NCBI RefSeq assembly: GCF_028009165.1 | Contig: NC_079244.1 | Location: forward strand, 4,278,001-4,342,000 | Direction of reading: 5' to 3' | Source: Akanthomyces muscarius | Taxonomy: Eukaryota > Ascomycota > Sordariomycetes > Hypocreales > Cordycipitaceae | DNA: 64,000 nt | Part shown: piece by piece, positions 47,639-60,000 of the stretch | Position numbering within the stretch: the first letter of the stretch is position 1 | Layout: the number at the start of each line of letters is the position of its first letter | Notes under the pieces: model-generated | The model's database searches: none | Told to the model about the DNA's origin: nothing | Seen by the model: the letters and a program-made list of their open reading frames with translations, nothing else | Position numbers and translations under genes: made by a program

Positions 47639-48200
47639 TCAATAATGAAGTACAAATTGTTCCATACATACACTTGTTGCACCACTACTCATGGCAAGCC
47701 GCATGGGCTTACCGTGGCGATGAGGCGTGGGCCGCATTTCTTCTCGGCGTGGCGGACAGGCCCTCTTTAAGGAGCAAGGGCTCTCGGACCAGTCAACGAG
47801 CACTTGAATGGGGCTCTTGAATGCATATGAAATCTGATAGCAGTTGATGGCCGCATAGTCAATGCTACTAGCTAACAGAGCGGAGTCGCCGCTGTTATTC
47901 GGGCAGAGCTCTGTGGCATAAATGCACCAATTACGGGCACCGCATGACCCCGTTATGAGATTGTTCCACTATTGCACAGCGCTGTCTTGCCTGAAGCCAT
48001 AGTTTGCAGGATTCTCACAGTGGCTTTCGCTTGACGGGGCCGGCGTTGACCGGTTGGGGCTTGGAGGACTGAGTGGCTGCGCTAATAGACCGCTACCGTG
48101 CACTGTGTACAGCCTAGGGAGTAGCTGTAGATTTATTATGCAGATGCAGATGCAGCAGGTTTTGTTGCATTCAATGGCGCGGATTTTACCGACCCGCGAG
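47639..48200 (-). pseudogene. Decayed cysteine-containing ORF, family uncertain
   Basis: One minus-strand frame stays open from about 48200 to a natural-looking stop at 47639-47641 except for one in-frame TAG at 47969-47971. The N-terminal part has a Pro/Ser-rich linker-like stretch (QPLSPPSPNRSTPAPSSE), followed after the TAG by a Cys/Trp/Tyr-rich, compact-looking segment (GSCGARNWCIYATELCPN; later FKSPIQVLVDWSESPCSLKR). The residue composition looks like a genuine secreted protein domain rather than chance translation. I see no start codon and no intron of matching phase that would remove the stop, so it is called a pseudogene. Similar Cys/Trp segments occur at the ends of large secreted proteins of plant- and insect-associated fungi, but I cannot assign a family. 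Confidence 0.35.
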
Positions 48201-50190
48201 ATGATCGCTAGTCATGGTGAATGGATGCCCAACCGTAGCGGGGTTACGGATTAATAATGGCGGTGCTCTGGCTTGGGGCCCTGATGCTCGAGACATAGCG
48301 AGTGCTCAAGAGTCTAAGTTGGTTATGCAATAGGTCGCGAGTAGGGAATCCGGCTTTGCATATCAAGAGGCAGATGGCCAGGCTTGCAGAAGACGAAGAG
48401 CCTGCAGCCGTCGGAGATAAGTCGGCCTGTTTGATCAGCTGAGATTCAGCGCTTCAGAGTCGAGTAGTGCAACGAGCTGGCATCATGCACTGAGACAGAA
48501 CGAGAAGCCAGCCGGCGACAAGAGCTTTCGCTAGGACGGAGGCTCCCTACGGAACGAGTCTGGACTCCTCACATTAGCCAGTCTAATGATGGCTTGCATG
48601 TCACTGCGCCGGAGAACATCCGATCTGCGTGTAAGGTAGCTAATATTGTATGCAAGGCAGAGGTGGCTGGCAGTCCGCGGATTGAAGGTATTGTCGAGTG
48701 CCACAAAGAGCTTGCTGCGGCCGCTCCGAATACTCGCGACGGAGCCTTCCACGACCAGCCAGGTAAACCTCAGGAGGCAGCAGGTTAATTCATCACTGAC
48801 AGATTGACAAGCGAAGGATAGTCTCGGCCGATAGATCCGGGTGGCGATGTATTCCAATGAAGCGGCTGTGTGATAGGGCAGCAGATGCGTCGATTGCGGG
48901 AGTAGCCGTTTGTCGAGGGTTCTCAGCATGCGACGGGGGGTTGAGAGACAAGCTCTGAAGAAGCACAAATAGAGAACAAAAAAAATAAAATGCCAGGGAA
49001 TGATAAGCAGAGTCTGCGGGAATCATGCATGTCGGCGGGCCAGAGAAGAGGGCTGAGGGACGAGAGGAGTGAGGAGTAAGGAGCAAAGAGAGAGGAGAAT
49101 GGAGAGGCTTGTTGGTTGATGGGTCTGGCATTGAGGTTGCATTGTGGGCACGCACGGCGGTGCTAAAACAAGAGCCGGCAGGGGGGGCAGGAGATCTGTG
49201 AAGGGGGAGGGAAGGACGGCCAGGCCCGTTAGCGCCGCGGTCGGGGGCAGGGGGAGGGGGCCAACTGGGGGCTTCGGGGCGTGCAGGGGGGGGGGCTCAT
49301 GTTCTTGACAGCAACAACTGCAGGTCGAACAGAAGCCTAGGCTGGTGGCCGCCAGGGCAGCGAGGTGGGCAGTGGCACGACTGGGGCAGTCTAGCGGTGG
49401 GGAGGAGGGGGAGAGGGGGAGGGGAAGCAAGGCAGGCGGCCAGTGGCCACTGAGGGGTGCCTGGAGCGGTCGCATTAGGGGCCGCAGCACCACCACCACC
49501 AGTACCAGTACAGTTCTGCAGCGGCGCACCACACTTCTGCAGCACCCGTCGGGGCCCAACGCCACTCGTCAAGAACAAGCTCTTGAGCCCTGTCTGCCCC
49601 TCTCTACTGCCCCTCCACTGGCGGCGTTTTATTATGGCGGGACAGCAATGTGGCGGGCGGGACAGCATGAGCATGAGCACCGCCGGCCGGCCCTCAGGTC
49701 TCGGTCCCTCTCCTGCTTCTGGCAGTTGGCAGCAGCCTCTGAGGTGGTCTCTGGTCCTGGTCCAGGTCCAGCCAGGTCCATGTCCAGTCCGCTGTTATGA
49801 GGCCCCCCCGCCTCCCGTACCGTTTCTGTTAGCACCTTGCTCCAAGCACCCAGCACATTGACAAAACAGACCTACCTCTTACGTGGTGGCAGATCCAACA
49901 CCTGCTTATTAGTACCGACCTGCTATTATGTCGCCCTCTGCCGCTCCCCACAAGCCGTCCTCCCACACCTCACCCGCCACCCGTCGTCTCGCTTCCACCA
50001 AACGCAATTGCTTGATCTTCCAACGCGCCGCCATTCCGATGTCTTCTTCGTTTTCATAGCCCATCTGCGCTTTCCGCAGCTTCACCTTCTCTCTGCTGCA
50101 TTTTCCTTCTTCTTCCTTGCTTCGCACTTACATACTTGACCTGCGTCGTTATCATCACCTCGTACACCGTTGTTGGCAGCAGCCATTGCT

Positions 50191-52484
50191 ATGGCAAACT
50201 CTGCTCCAAGAGGGTCCGCCGGCGACTCATCATCAACTACAAATCAGGATACAGCTTCTCCAGCTTCCAAGTCTGCCAGTTCTCAGTCACTACCGAATCA
50301 TTCCGGTACTTCAACACCCACACGGTCAATCCTCCCATCAAACGCCTCGGCATCGGGTGACCCTCGATCAAAGGACGCAACGGTTCCAGCGGCCTGTCTA
50401 GCATGTGTATGCGTCTCCAAACCCCCTCTGTCTTTTTCTGGCTCTCGATTTCTCGACAATGGCCACTATCACACAGCACTAGTGTCAAGATCACACCACT
50501 TTGGACCCTCCCCTGCATGGGTACAAACGCGGCAGATCTTGGCTTGCCTGGTTCTTCGAATTCGCTGAATTGCATCTATACTGACACCGAACGCAGCGGA
50601 GCAAGCATCTAAAATGTGACGGCAACAATCCTTGCGCTAGATGTCAGGGTTCGGGATCCGGCTGCATCTATGTTGCCTCGCGCAGAGGCTACAAGGGACC
50701 GCGTAAGAACCAATCACACACCACGAACAAACCCCAAGTCACATCCCCTCCACCTCCATCTACTGCCAGTTCTGGTGATGGCTCAAAAGTTCCGATGCTC
50801 ATTGACCCTGGCGCTGGAGTCAGCAACGCGCTATCCAGGCCGTCTTTCAGTGGCGCTGCCGGAGTTCCTTATGCCACAGGCGCTTACCCTTTCAATAACG
50901 TGCCACCAACCAACGCCGATCTTCAGCTCTACCGGTCGTATTTTCCAGATAACTCTACCGATGGCTCTGCTGCGAAACAGCAAATTCCTCCCAACTTGCA
51001 AAATCTTTCTCTCGCCGATCGTTGTCTCGACTCCTTCTTCTATCACTTTCATGCATCACATCCGTTTGTATTACCAAAGCCATACCTGCTCGCTCTTGTT
51101 GGCGATCTTTCGTTGGAGCCGTTGCTAGCAGCAACACGCTGGGTAGGCTCACTCTTCATCGATGTCGGTGCTGCAAGGCAGTCACTTTTTCAAGAGGCTT
51201 ATCGGCTCGTATACGACCCCCAGAGGTTAAAGGATGGCTTTGTTGTCCAGGCAATGATCCTATTGATTGTGGCACTTGATGGTAACTGCGAAAGAGACAA
51301 GGCGAGAGAGATCCTCGGGAACGTGGAAACCCTCGCGCTACAAATTGGCCTTAACACACGGGCTTTTGCGACCATACACGGTAGGAATCTCCCCGTAATG
51401 GAAGAAAGCTGGAGAAGAACTTGGTGGGATTTATTCATCATTGATGGTATGATGGCTGGCGTGCATCGCGTCACAAATTTCTTACTGTATGACGTTCCTG
51501 CGGATGTCCCGCTCCCATGTGAAGAGCTACAGTTTTTATCTGGAGTAAGTGTTCATAGATGGAGGTATCTGCCGTCATGCCCAGGCAGGAGCAAAATTCC
51601 GATTGCTGATCATTTTACTTTTGCTTTTGAAATGTGCCGCTAACTTTGAGCAGAGCATTCCCAATCCCATGACTCTGCAGGATTTGGAAAGTAGGGAGTT
51701 TGCGGGTGATGACAGAGAATTCTCTTCTTTTACGTATCGAATACTCTGCGGTCGAAATTTGGGACGGTTCATGCGAACTCCGCCGCTGCAGGGACCTGAT
51801 GACGAGAACATAACCAGGATCGAAGCCCTCCTCACGAATTGGCGACTACACCTTCCTCAAAACAAGAAGGACTCGCTGCAGAAAAACGGGATGCTGGATG
51901 AGATGATGTTCCAGGCCCACATGATAATGCATGCAACCTCTATCATGCTACACCAGCCCTTCTCTCAGCTCGACACAGCACCGACGCAGAGCATCACCTC
52001 TTGCGTGCCATATCAACCGGTAGCGACCGGAGACATGTTTAACACGCACACGAAGCACACAGTAACCTCAGCATGCGCGATTAGCGAAATGATTACTCAC
52101 AGAGTGCCTCTTCTGTCGCATACGCATTTTTTTACTTGCGTGGTTACGATATCGTCGATAGTCCATCTGAGCAAATGGGCAGTGTTCTTTGTGCCGCACG
52201 ATGACGACGATCTACGTCAACAGATACGACTTAACATTGGAGCTTTAAACCACCTTTCTACTGTTTGGGTGGCGGCTGACCGATCGCGGGATCAAATCCG
52301 AGCGGTTGCACGGAACATCTACCAAGTCAAGAAGCAGCAGCAGAACAACCCACAGTATTGGATAGGATACTCGCAGCAGGACATGCTAAACAGCATGGAG
52401 GCGGATGAGAACATCATTACCGAGGTTGAAAGCGCCGAAGGTATACAACAGCCTCAACATGGGATGGGTGGTGGTATGCAGTGA
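50191..52484 (+). CDS. Zn2Cys6 fungal transcription factor
   Basis: A 664-residue regulator with exons 50191-50406, 50597-51544 and 51654-52484; all junctions are GT-AG in phase 0. The zinc cluster lies at residues 69-95 (Cys 69, 72, 79, 85, 88, 95; spacing CX2CX6CX5CX2CX6C) and is followed by the basic linker ASRRGYKGPRK. Intron 1 (190 nt) splits the cluster between the second and third cysteines, similar in position to the regulator at 36-38 kb. The N-terminal 65 residues are Ser/Thr-rich and disordered. The central fungal-specific domain includes FFYHFHASHPFVLPKPYL and EESWRRTWWDLFIIDGMMAG. The C-terminus is Gln/Gly/Met-rich (QQPQHGMGGGMQ). The target genes are unknown; no pathway genes flank it, so it may be a global rather than cluster-specific regulator. 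Confidence 0.9.
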
Positions 52485-54324
52485 TGGGCCAATGGCTGAT
52501 AGACGATTGACTGATTGTCGAGTTTGGACACCGGCGACCGGGCTAGTAGTACGGGAGCGGCACGAGACACACTCTACATTGGCATGGTACATATGACGAG
52601 CCAACATGAATCTCCAAGGGAAAAGGATGACTTGGAATTCCGATAGTCTCGTCGATGTCAGACGACCATAGCGGCAGGGGTGGATGCAGGGGTCGCCGAT
52701 TAGCGTCAACTTACTTGGAGGCGAGAATCGGGGCAGTGCACGCGACAGTACAATGCATGGCGCCTTGAGGTGGATAGAACGTTGTCTGACTCCCCTACAA
52801 AGTCAGTGATGGGCACATTATGGTGCCGAGTGTGGCCTGTGGCCGACTAAAATCAAATAAAACTTATGCAGGGGACGCGAGGTGGTCCAGCCGAGAGCAT
52901 ACTTGTTGGTACCTGACACGACACATGGAAGACAAAGAGGATAGTGCCAGTAAGGGTAGCTGGCCAAGAGTCTCGTCTACTTTGCAGTCGAGGATTGGTC
53001 TGGCGCTAGATGTATTTAAAGAGAGCCATGCGTAGGTAGTAGAGTAACGGTGTGACCCGGTATCGCTGCGACACGCACACAAGCGGGCTCAGCATTCCAC
53101 GACACTATTCTTAGCTGTGAATTTTTTGGGATGCCCTGGTGCGTCGTACTTGGGTCCGCCCGTACGGGGTTTCGAAGTTTTGTGCATGGCCAACGGGGTT
53201 ATGAAAAGCCGAGAACGTGCACAAACTTTAAAAAAAACATCGATGCGTGAGCTTTTTTCGGAACTGCAGATTGTTGGTCAGGCTCTTTTTGTTCACACGC
53301 GCCGGTAGAGCCTTCCCCCCCCTGCACGTACTTGGTAGGAGAAGCAGCTAAGCGAGCCTATAGAAGCCAGGCATTTGGCGCCCCACATCCCTAAATCGGC
53401 AGCCCGTCTTTTTCTTGTTTTTTTTCTGGTTCTGAAATACCGGCGCGCGCTACTCCGTACTTGCCACAGCTGTGTTTCAGAATGGGAAAGCCTTACCTTG
53501 TGCTCAGCAGCAGACGGGCAGACAGGATGGCGGGAAGGTGAAGGAAATCCCCGACGAACAAGGTGGACAGGGACGGGTGACATGTCTCGGAAAGCTCCTT
53601 TCCGGGCCGAAAGAGCTGCCGCGTTTCACGTGCCTGTCCACTTTTCCTTTGTCTCGACGCCTCTGGCAGTTGGTTCAACGCCGATGAGATGTACAGGGAA
53701 GCACTTCCGGGCCGCTTTGTTGGCTGTCTATTGGTTGTGAAGAAATGGGCGAGGGGTGGCTCGATTTCCTGGTTCTTACAAACTGGAGAGAACAAAAGAA
53801 AGAGGCATCTGGGTAGTCATTTTGGAAACATGGCGGCTCATGGACCGACTCGACATCAACCAGCCAGCCAGCCAGCCAGGCACTGTTGGTAGGAATCCAA
53901 GAGGACAACGACCAAAAAAAAAAAAAAAAAGTGCCGCGGTGGATTGGCCGCACATCGTGAAGCGGCCTCACGCAGGTTAGAAGGTCGCTGGTTCGAAATC
54001 TGCTCGGGGAAACCAACTAAAACGCTGCGGGGCAGCGAAGCAGCCGTCCAACATTCGCAGTGCCCGGGCCATAGGGCTGTGTGTCGGCACTTTGTGCCGC
54101 ACTCGTCTGTGCTGCACGCATTCTCGTTTGTGTAAGCGCTTTCTCTTTTAATCTTCTTTTTTTCTTCAGAAACAGAGGAGAGGTAGATGGCGATAGTTTT
54201 CACATTAATCGTAGCGGATAGATTAGTCATATATTCATGGATATTGTATTTGTATGTGGCGGCGGGAGGGATATATAGGTAGGCAGGGGGTGTTATGAAG
54301 ATGGGTGGTGGTGGGTGGGCGCTT
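52485..54324. other. Intergenic region
   Basis: About 1.8 kb with no supported gene. A CCAG tetramer repeat (about 53860-53880), a 17-nt A-run (53914-53930) and a tRNA-like B-box sequence near 53989-53999 were noted; the latter was rejected as a tRNA. Confidence 0.5.
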
Positions 54325-54773
54325 TTAGCAGCAGCACTCGCAGCACTCGAAGCAGCAGAGGCCGGCGCAAAGACCGCAGCAAATAGCCTATGATTCAGGA
54401 TGTTAGCGGAATTTGCTGGCATTTACATCTGAAGCAAGTCGCTCGAGCAGCGCATTGCGAAACGAGATGAGCTCGTGAGGAAAATAATAACTGGCGCATG
54501 ACATACCTCACCCTCGCCATCGTGGCCGCCACGAAGGCCGACAGTCATGGGCTCAGCAGGGCGCTACAGGGAGAGAATCGTCAGCAGTCGCTTCGGGGAA
54601 GTGGTTACGGCCAAAGAAGAATTGCCTGCTGGCGATGGGTCTTTTTCGCCTCGCTCCTCAAGTCAAAATGGGCGGACACGTACGGGCTGCTCGGTGCTGG
54701 CGCGCGCAGCCTGAGCCTCGGGGTTGGTGGCAGCCATGGGCTGCTGCTGAGGGACCTGCTCCTGGGAAGGCAT
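54325..54773 (-). CDS. CYSTM-like cysteine-rich membrane peptide
   Basis: A 69-residue protein built from three exons too short for simple ORF scanning: 54684-54773, 54507-54563 and 54325-54387. All junctions are GT-AG in phase 0. The N-terminal two thirds are Gln/Pro/Ala-rich and hydrophilic (MPSQEQVPQQQPMAATNPEA). A Gly-rich hinge follows, and exon 3 encodes AICCGLCAGLCCFECCECCC at the very C-terminus: ten Cys in twenty residues with hydrophobic spacing. This is the layout of the CYSTM superfamily (cysteine-rich tail-anchored membrane modules, often stress-related and palmitoylated), known from yeast and plants; membership is inferred from architecture. The cysteine tail is isolated in its own 63-nt exon, so alternative splicing or retention of the 119-nt intron would remove the anchor. 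Confidence 0.75.
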
Positions 54774-57010
54774 TGTGACTTGAGAACGGAGGGCGGAATG
54801 TATTGTAGTGCAAATTCGGATAGCGACGACGATTGGCGAGAGGAGAAAATGAGGTCACCAGGAAAAAGCTGCGCTGCTGAACGGGGGGAGACCATTCTTA
54901 TACCTCTTGTCTATTTACGAGCTACAATGGGTAAAATACAAGTACCGCGCAAACAGGCGTCATATGCAAGCACGACGCAGAGGACGTAATTTTCCATCAA
55001 GGGGGCTTGTTATAGGGAGAACAAGGCGCAGACCGAGAGAGCGAGGGCAGACGAGGGCCAGCGTGCAGCGCATCTCGGGACCAGTAATTGAGGGTTCTGT
55101 CTGGAGAAGCCAAGGTCGGATGGAGACGTTTCGGCACGCTCGTGCCGTGGGCTTTGCGAGGGACGACCGGGCTGAGTCGTCGTCGCAGCGTGTGAGTGGA
55201 CGGCCGACACCTTCGTGGATGAGCTTGATTGTTTGGATTCGGCACGGGCGACCCGGGTGGATGACGCCGAACAGGGCAGTGCAAGTCGACAACTGGGGGG
55301 TGCGCTGTCGACTGTGTTAGGCGGTGGACTTTTTTTTTTTTTTTTTTTTTTTGGCCCTTTGTAGGTTCCTCGTGTACTTGAGGCTGTGGTCGCGCAGGGT
55401 ATTATTAGGGGCTCATTCTGCACAAGTAATGTACTCAGTACATTTGACATGGTGCAACTACCGGAAAGTGCCGCATGTTGGGACTTTGGATGCCAGCTGT
55501 AGCGCAAAGTGAGACACGTTCAACCGGCGAGAGGGAAACACAGCCCGGCGTCCTCGGGCCGGGACATCGCCAGGCAAAGACGGAAAGATCCTCCTTGGAC
55601 AAACGAGCAAAGAAGAATTGACTGTTCTCTTTTTTCTGTGCGCACTTCGCATCGGGTTGGCTTGTCGCTCGCCTGCAGGCACAGTCATGCAAAAGCCTTC
55701 CGCGGGCTTTTTTCTTTGCTTGCTGACCTTCCTTGTTCGTGCATGCAGCCCGACAGACAGGAAGCCCCAAGATAACGCTCAATTACATCATAGGGCGACG
55801 TCGCATTGCACCACCACGCCCCAGTCCTAATCACACCGCCCCGGGTGCAGTGTATAAGTCGTGGGGGGAGGGGGGTTAAGAGGGAAAGCCTCAAGTTTTT
55901 CCCTTGATCATCTTGGGTGGTCTCTAGAAGGACGAAAAAAGCTACCCCGACGCTAAAAGGAAAGCTACGCCGGCCGGCTTGTCCACATGATTCAATCGAC
56001 GAGGCAACGTGTGTTGAGATATGGACGGGACGGGTGTGAGCGCTAGTCACAACAGGGCTTAGAGACGAAACCCTGGCTTGTGTAGTTCTTTTTCGTCGAC
56101 GTTGAAACGAGGAGGGAGGGGTGGAAGCCGAGTTCCGTGCGATACCTACGGGTACGATGAGCTGCGTTGCCAAGACCTCTGGCTACGGAATGCAGCGCTT
56201 TAGCTTGTCGGCATGCTTGATTAAACGATTTTACCGTAGATGCGTGCCGCTGGGAGATGCGGGTGCCAAGCAGCACGCAACGACACGACACCTGTCGTAC
56301 CCTGTACTGTGTGGTCGTACAGTGCGTGGACGTGCTGGACGTACTCCGTACTGGTTCCAGTACACGCTTTCTGCAACGTACAAGTGGCGGTGCCACAGTG
56401 GCTGGCAGGCTATTGAGGCGCCGCAGGGCGACCACTGTCTTCAGGAGTTTGCTGAATTTGAAATATCGAAAGAATAACAAATTATCGACGGTAAAAACCA
56501 CGCATCCCACGTCATGGCCAGATACAGATTTCACTGTCCGTAAAATGCTCCGTCCCTCCATTATCCGGTGATCCCCCGCAGCCACCCGCCAAGCCTCACC
56601 ACCACTGCGCCGCCAAGCAGCCCAGCTTGAGGCTGAGTCGTCATCGGCATGTGGCACACCACACAGATGTTTGCCTGAGCATCAGCACGTTTCGTTTCCT
56701 TGCCATCTTCCCTCCCCTCCTGCGCGTCGCATTTCCTCGATACCCTCACTCCTTATCAGGGCGTTCGCTACCTAACATACCAAATCTCCTGCCGGCGCCC
56801 CTACTGCATCTCTGTGTCGCCCTAGGCTCATCCAATTCGCCCTCCCGTCCCGATGATCGTGTCCTGAACCAACCACTGAACCCCCTCGCGACCCTCGACC
56901 ACGCACCCCCGGCCCACCTCACACGTCTCAACCCTCGGCCGGATTCGTTTTTGAGCGTCACAAAAACAGATACCCCACGACACATTCGCTTGCCCCCAAG
57001 CGCGCGCATC
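54774..57010. other. Intergenic region, divergent promoters
   Basis: About 2.2 kb between the CYSTM-like gene (-) and the kinase (+). It contains a 23-nt T-run (55330-55352), a TATA-like TATAAG near 55854, a GTAC-rich stretch at 56285-56385, and a long C/T-rich leader before the kinase start. Open frames here lack family features. Confidence 0.55.
55330..55352. repeat. Poly-T run (23 nt)
   Basis: Uninterrupted T homopolymer in intergenic sequence. Confidence 0.85.
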
Positions 57011-60000
57011 ATGGCTTCCTACGGCCATCAGATGCCTCAGCGCCATGCTCCCCAGCAGCAGGGCTATGCCGTCCATCCTGGCGGCGTCGCTGCTGCTGCT
57101 GTCGCGCCGGGCCATGGCTACCGTCCTGGCGCCGCCGCCGCTCCTGCAGGCACCTTTTCTCCCGGCACCAAGATCCAGGTCGGCAGCCACCGCGTAGTGA
57201 TTCAAAAGTATCTCTCCGAGGGCGGCTTCGCCCACGTCTACCTCGTCAAGCTTCCCGCCCCAGTCGACGGAACCGACCTCGCTGTCCTCAAGCGCGTCGC
57301 TGTCCCCGACAAGGACAGCCTGCGAAGCATGCGCACCGAGGTCGAGACCATGAAGCGCCTCAAGGGCCACCGTCCCATTGTCGCTTACATGGACTCGCAC
57401 GCCTCGGAGCTGCGCGGCGGCGGCTACGAGGTCTTCCTGCTCATGGAGTTTTGCGACGGCGGCGGCCTCATTGACTTTATGAACACGCGCCTGCAGCATC
57501 GTCTGACCGAACCCGAGATCCTCAACATCTTTGCCGACGTCGCCGAGGGCGTCGCCTGCATGCACTACCTCAAGCCCGCGCTGCTGCACCGTGACATCAA
57601 GGTCGAAAACGTCCTCATCACCACACGCTCCGGAGGTCGCCGCTTCATGCTCTGCGATTTTGGTTCGGCGGCGCCGCCACGGCCCGCGCCTACCTCGGTC
57701 GTCGAGTGCCGATTGATGGATGAGGATGTCCAAAAACACACCACCCTCCAATATCGAAGTCCCGAAATGGTCGACGTCTACCGAAAGCAACCCCTCAACG
57801 AAAAGGCCGACATCTGGGCTCTCGGCGTCTTTCTATACAAGCTCTGCTACTATACCACACCTTTTGAGGACCAGGGCCAGCTTGCGATTCTGAATGCGAG
57901 CTACAGGTTCCCAAGCCACCCCAACTTTTCAGACAAGCTCAAGAGACTTATTGGTGCGTGTGGCGTTACTTACTTGCAATAGCCGAATACTCATATTTTT
58001 AGCCTCTATGCTTCGGGAGGACCTGAATGCTCGACCGAATATATATCAAGTGGTCTCCGAGGCCTGCGCTATGCAGGGCCGCAAGGTTCCAATTCCCGAT
58101 GTAAGTAGTCACACTGGGCGTGGCAAATCGCAGTCAAACTAACAAGATAGATCTACTCTGGGCGTTCTGGCTCAGCTTCACCTTCCAAGACGAACCGCGA
58201 ATCTCAGCGAGAGACGCCAAAGCCGGTAGTTGGCGTGTCGGTATCCGCTCCTGTTCAAATTACAGAGAAGCTACCTGACATTACACCTATGCGCCGCGGC
58301 CGGCCAACGCCATCGCCGGCACCGTCCCAGCAGACTGCGTCGAGTGGCACTCCCAAACGAGTGACTGACGGGGATCCTTTTGCGGCTCTTGATGGGAAGC
58401 CGGCTGCAAACACCAAGCCATCTCCTTCCGATGACGACATAGCGGACCGATTTCCCAGCCTCAATCAATTTTCACTGCTTCACCACAAAGGCAGCAATTT
58501 TGATTTTGAGCCTAAGAGCCCGGAGACGTCGAAACCGACAGTGGCGCCCAAAAAGGACATGGCCGACAAGCTGGCCGACTCGGCATTTGCTGCCTCTAGA
58601 CAAGCTGCGCCCAATCCTATCCAGCTGGAGCGGCCTCACTCTGTTACGCCAGTTGTCAGCAAAACATCCGCTCCGCCATCAGCGAATACCTCGGCGCCCA
58701 TCAAGCCATGGGCGTCTCAGCCTGTTAGTGCTCGGCCTGTGTCTATCCAGCCGCTCCCAGCCTCGGCTACTGCATCTCGTTATGTATCAACGGGCACGAT
58801 GACATCTGACTCACCAACCGAGCAGAAACAGATTCCTGTGGCAACTAAGGTGCAAGCAACGCTACAAAAGCCCATCGCGCGATCGGCCTCTGTCGCTGTT
58901 CGCCCGACACCGCCTGCTTCTGCTGTCCAGGCCACCAGATCACAAGCTCGCCCAGCTACTCCCGAAACGCCACGGTTCGAGAATGTGCGCGGCTACTCAG
59001 AGTTCAACGCGAGCCGGCCCCGACCCGTCAGCACCAACTTTGACAGTAGGCAGCAATCTTTACCGGATCGCAGCAGAGCGCCTGCCCAGAAAGCTCAACC
59101 ACCGTCGCGCGATAATTTTGACCACCACCAAAAAGAAGCTCTCATTCTTGGCGACTCCAAAAGAAGCAGTAACTACCTCGAAACTAACAATATCGGCAAT
59201 CGAGCAGACGACAAGCCTAGAGATGGCGCTTTTGGCAACGCTTTCAGCAAATTCGAGCAGAGTTCGAATAGCGTTGGGGAGAAGAAGCAGCCGTCTCAAA
59301 CTTGGTCGCCAAATGACCCAATCCTTGTAGACAGCAAGGGCGATCAGGGCAGTGGTGATGACAGGGATGAGGAAATGACGCCAGAAATGCGCCGTGAGCG
59401 AGAGCGCCTCCAGCTGGAAGAAGAAGAGCAAAGGGTTGCCGCGGCGCAGTCTGAATACCGGCAGCGACTTGTCGGTGCTGCCCAAGGCAAGAAGCCTGCG
59501 CCCGGACCCAAGCCTGGCATCATACAGAACAGGATGCAGGCGTACATGGGAGAGGAGCAGACGCAGAACAGTGTAGCGCGAACGGCGGAAGGCTATGGCA
59601 AGTATGCCGATGCTGCCACGGCTGCCAGCAAACCCAAGCCGCAAATTAAACGAAAGCCCGTGCTTGCTGGCGTCGCCCGCTCGAGTACCATGCCACAGAC
59701 GGCAGGGGCCGCACCCAAGGCAGACATTGCACCCACTGCAAGCGCCCCGTCGCTCACGGGCCTCAACAAGCCGACCCCGCGACCCCCGCCCAAGAAACCA
59801 GAGTACCTGAACAATATCCCCACGGGCGCGGGCGCGGGCGCGGGCGACCGGTCACTGTCGCCTGTAAAGAATAGGTCGCGGAACCAGCCAGAGCAGCTTG
59901 TGGCAGAAGACGTGCCCGGACAGCCGGCCCTGGAGTGGTCTGCCCAAGACAAGGAGGATTATATAGATGACTTCTCCAAGCGATTTCCTAGCCTGAGCGC

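Larger units (their letters stand above)
45075..50190. other. Gene-poor island (5.1 kb) with AT-rich and decayed sequence
   Basis: No intact gene is supported. The block 45150-45480 is clearly more AT-rich than its surroundings. A decayed minus-strand coding segment lies at 47639-48200. From 49150 to 49460 the plus strand is G-rich with several G-runs. The last 700 nt are C/T-rich and form the promoter and leader of the second Zn2Cys6 regulator. Confidence 0.5.

Noticed and set aside
48531..48968. 145-codon minus-strand frame upstream of the decayed cysteine-rich ORF
   Set aside because: It could belong to the same decayed gene, but there is no recognisable motif and no splice path joining the two, so it was not included.
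49023..49565. 180-codon Pro/Leu-rich minus-strand frame
   Set aside because: Arises from a G-rich plus strand; no domain, signal or splice structure.
53940..54015. tRNA-like sequence with B-box-like GGTTCGAAATC
   Set aside because: The B box deviates at position 61, the T-stem has a mismatch, and no matching 5' acceptor strand or clear A box and anticodon arm could be found. It may be a decayed tRNA but is not callable.
56043..56657. 204-codon minus-strand frame before the kinase
   Set aside because: Contains no recognisable domain and overlaps the likely kinase promoter; composition is random-like.
56828..57790. 320-codon open frame antisense to the Ark1-type kinase
   Set aside because: Shadow of the kinase exon; no independent features.
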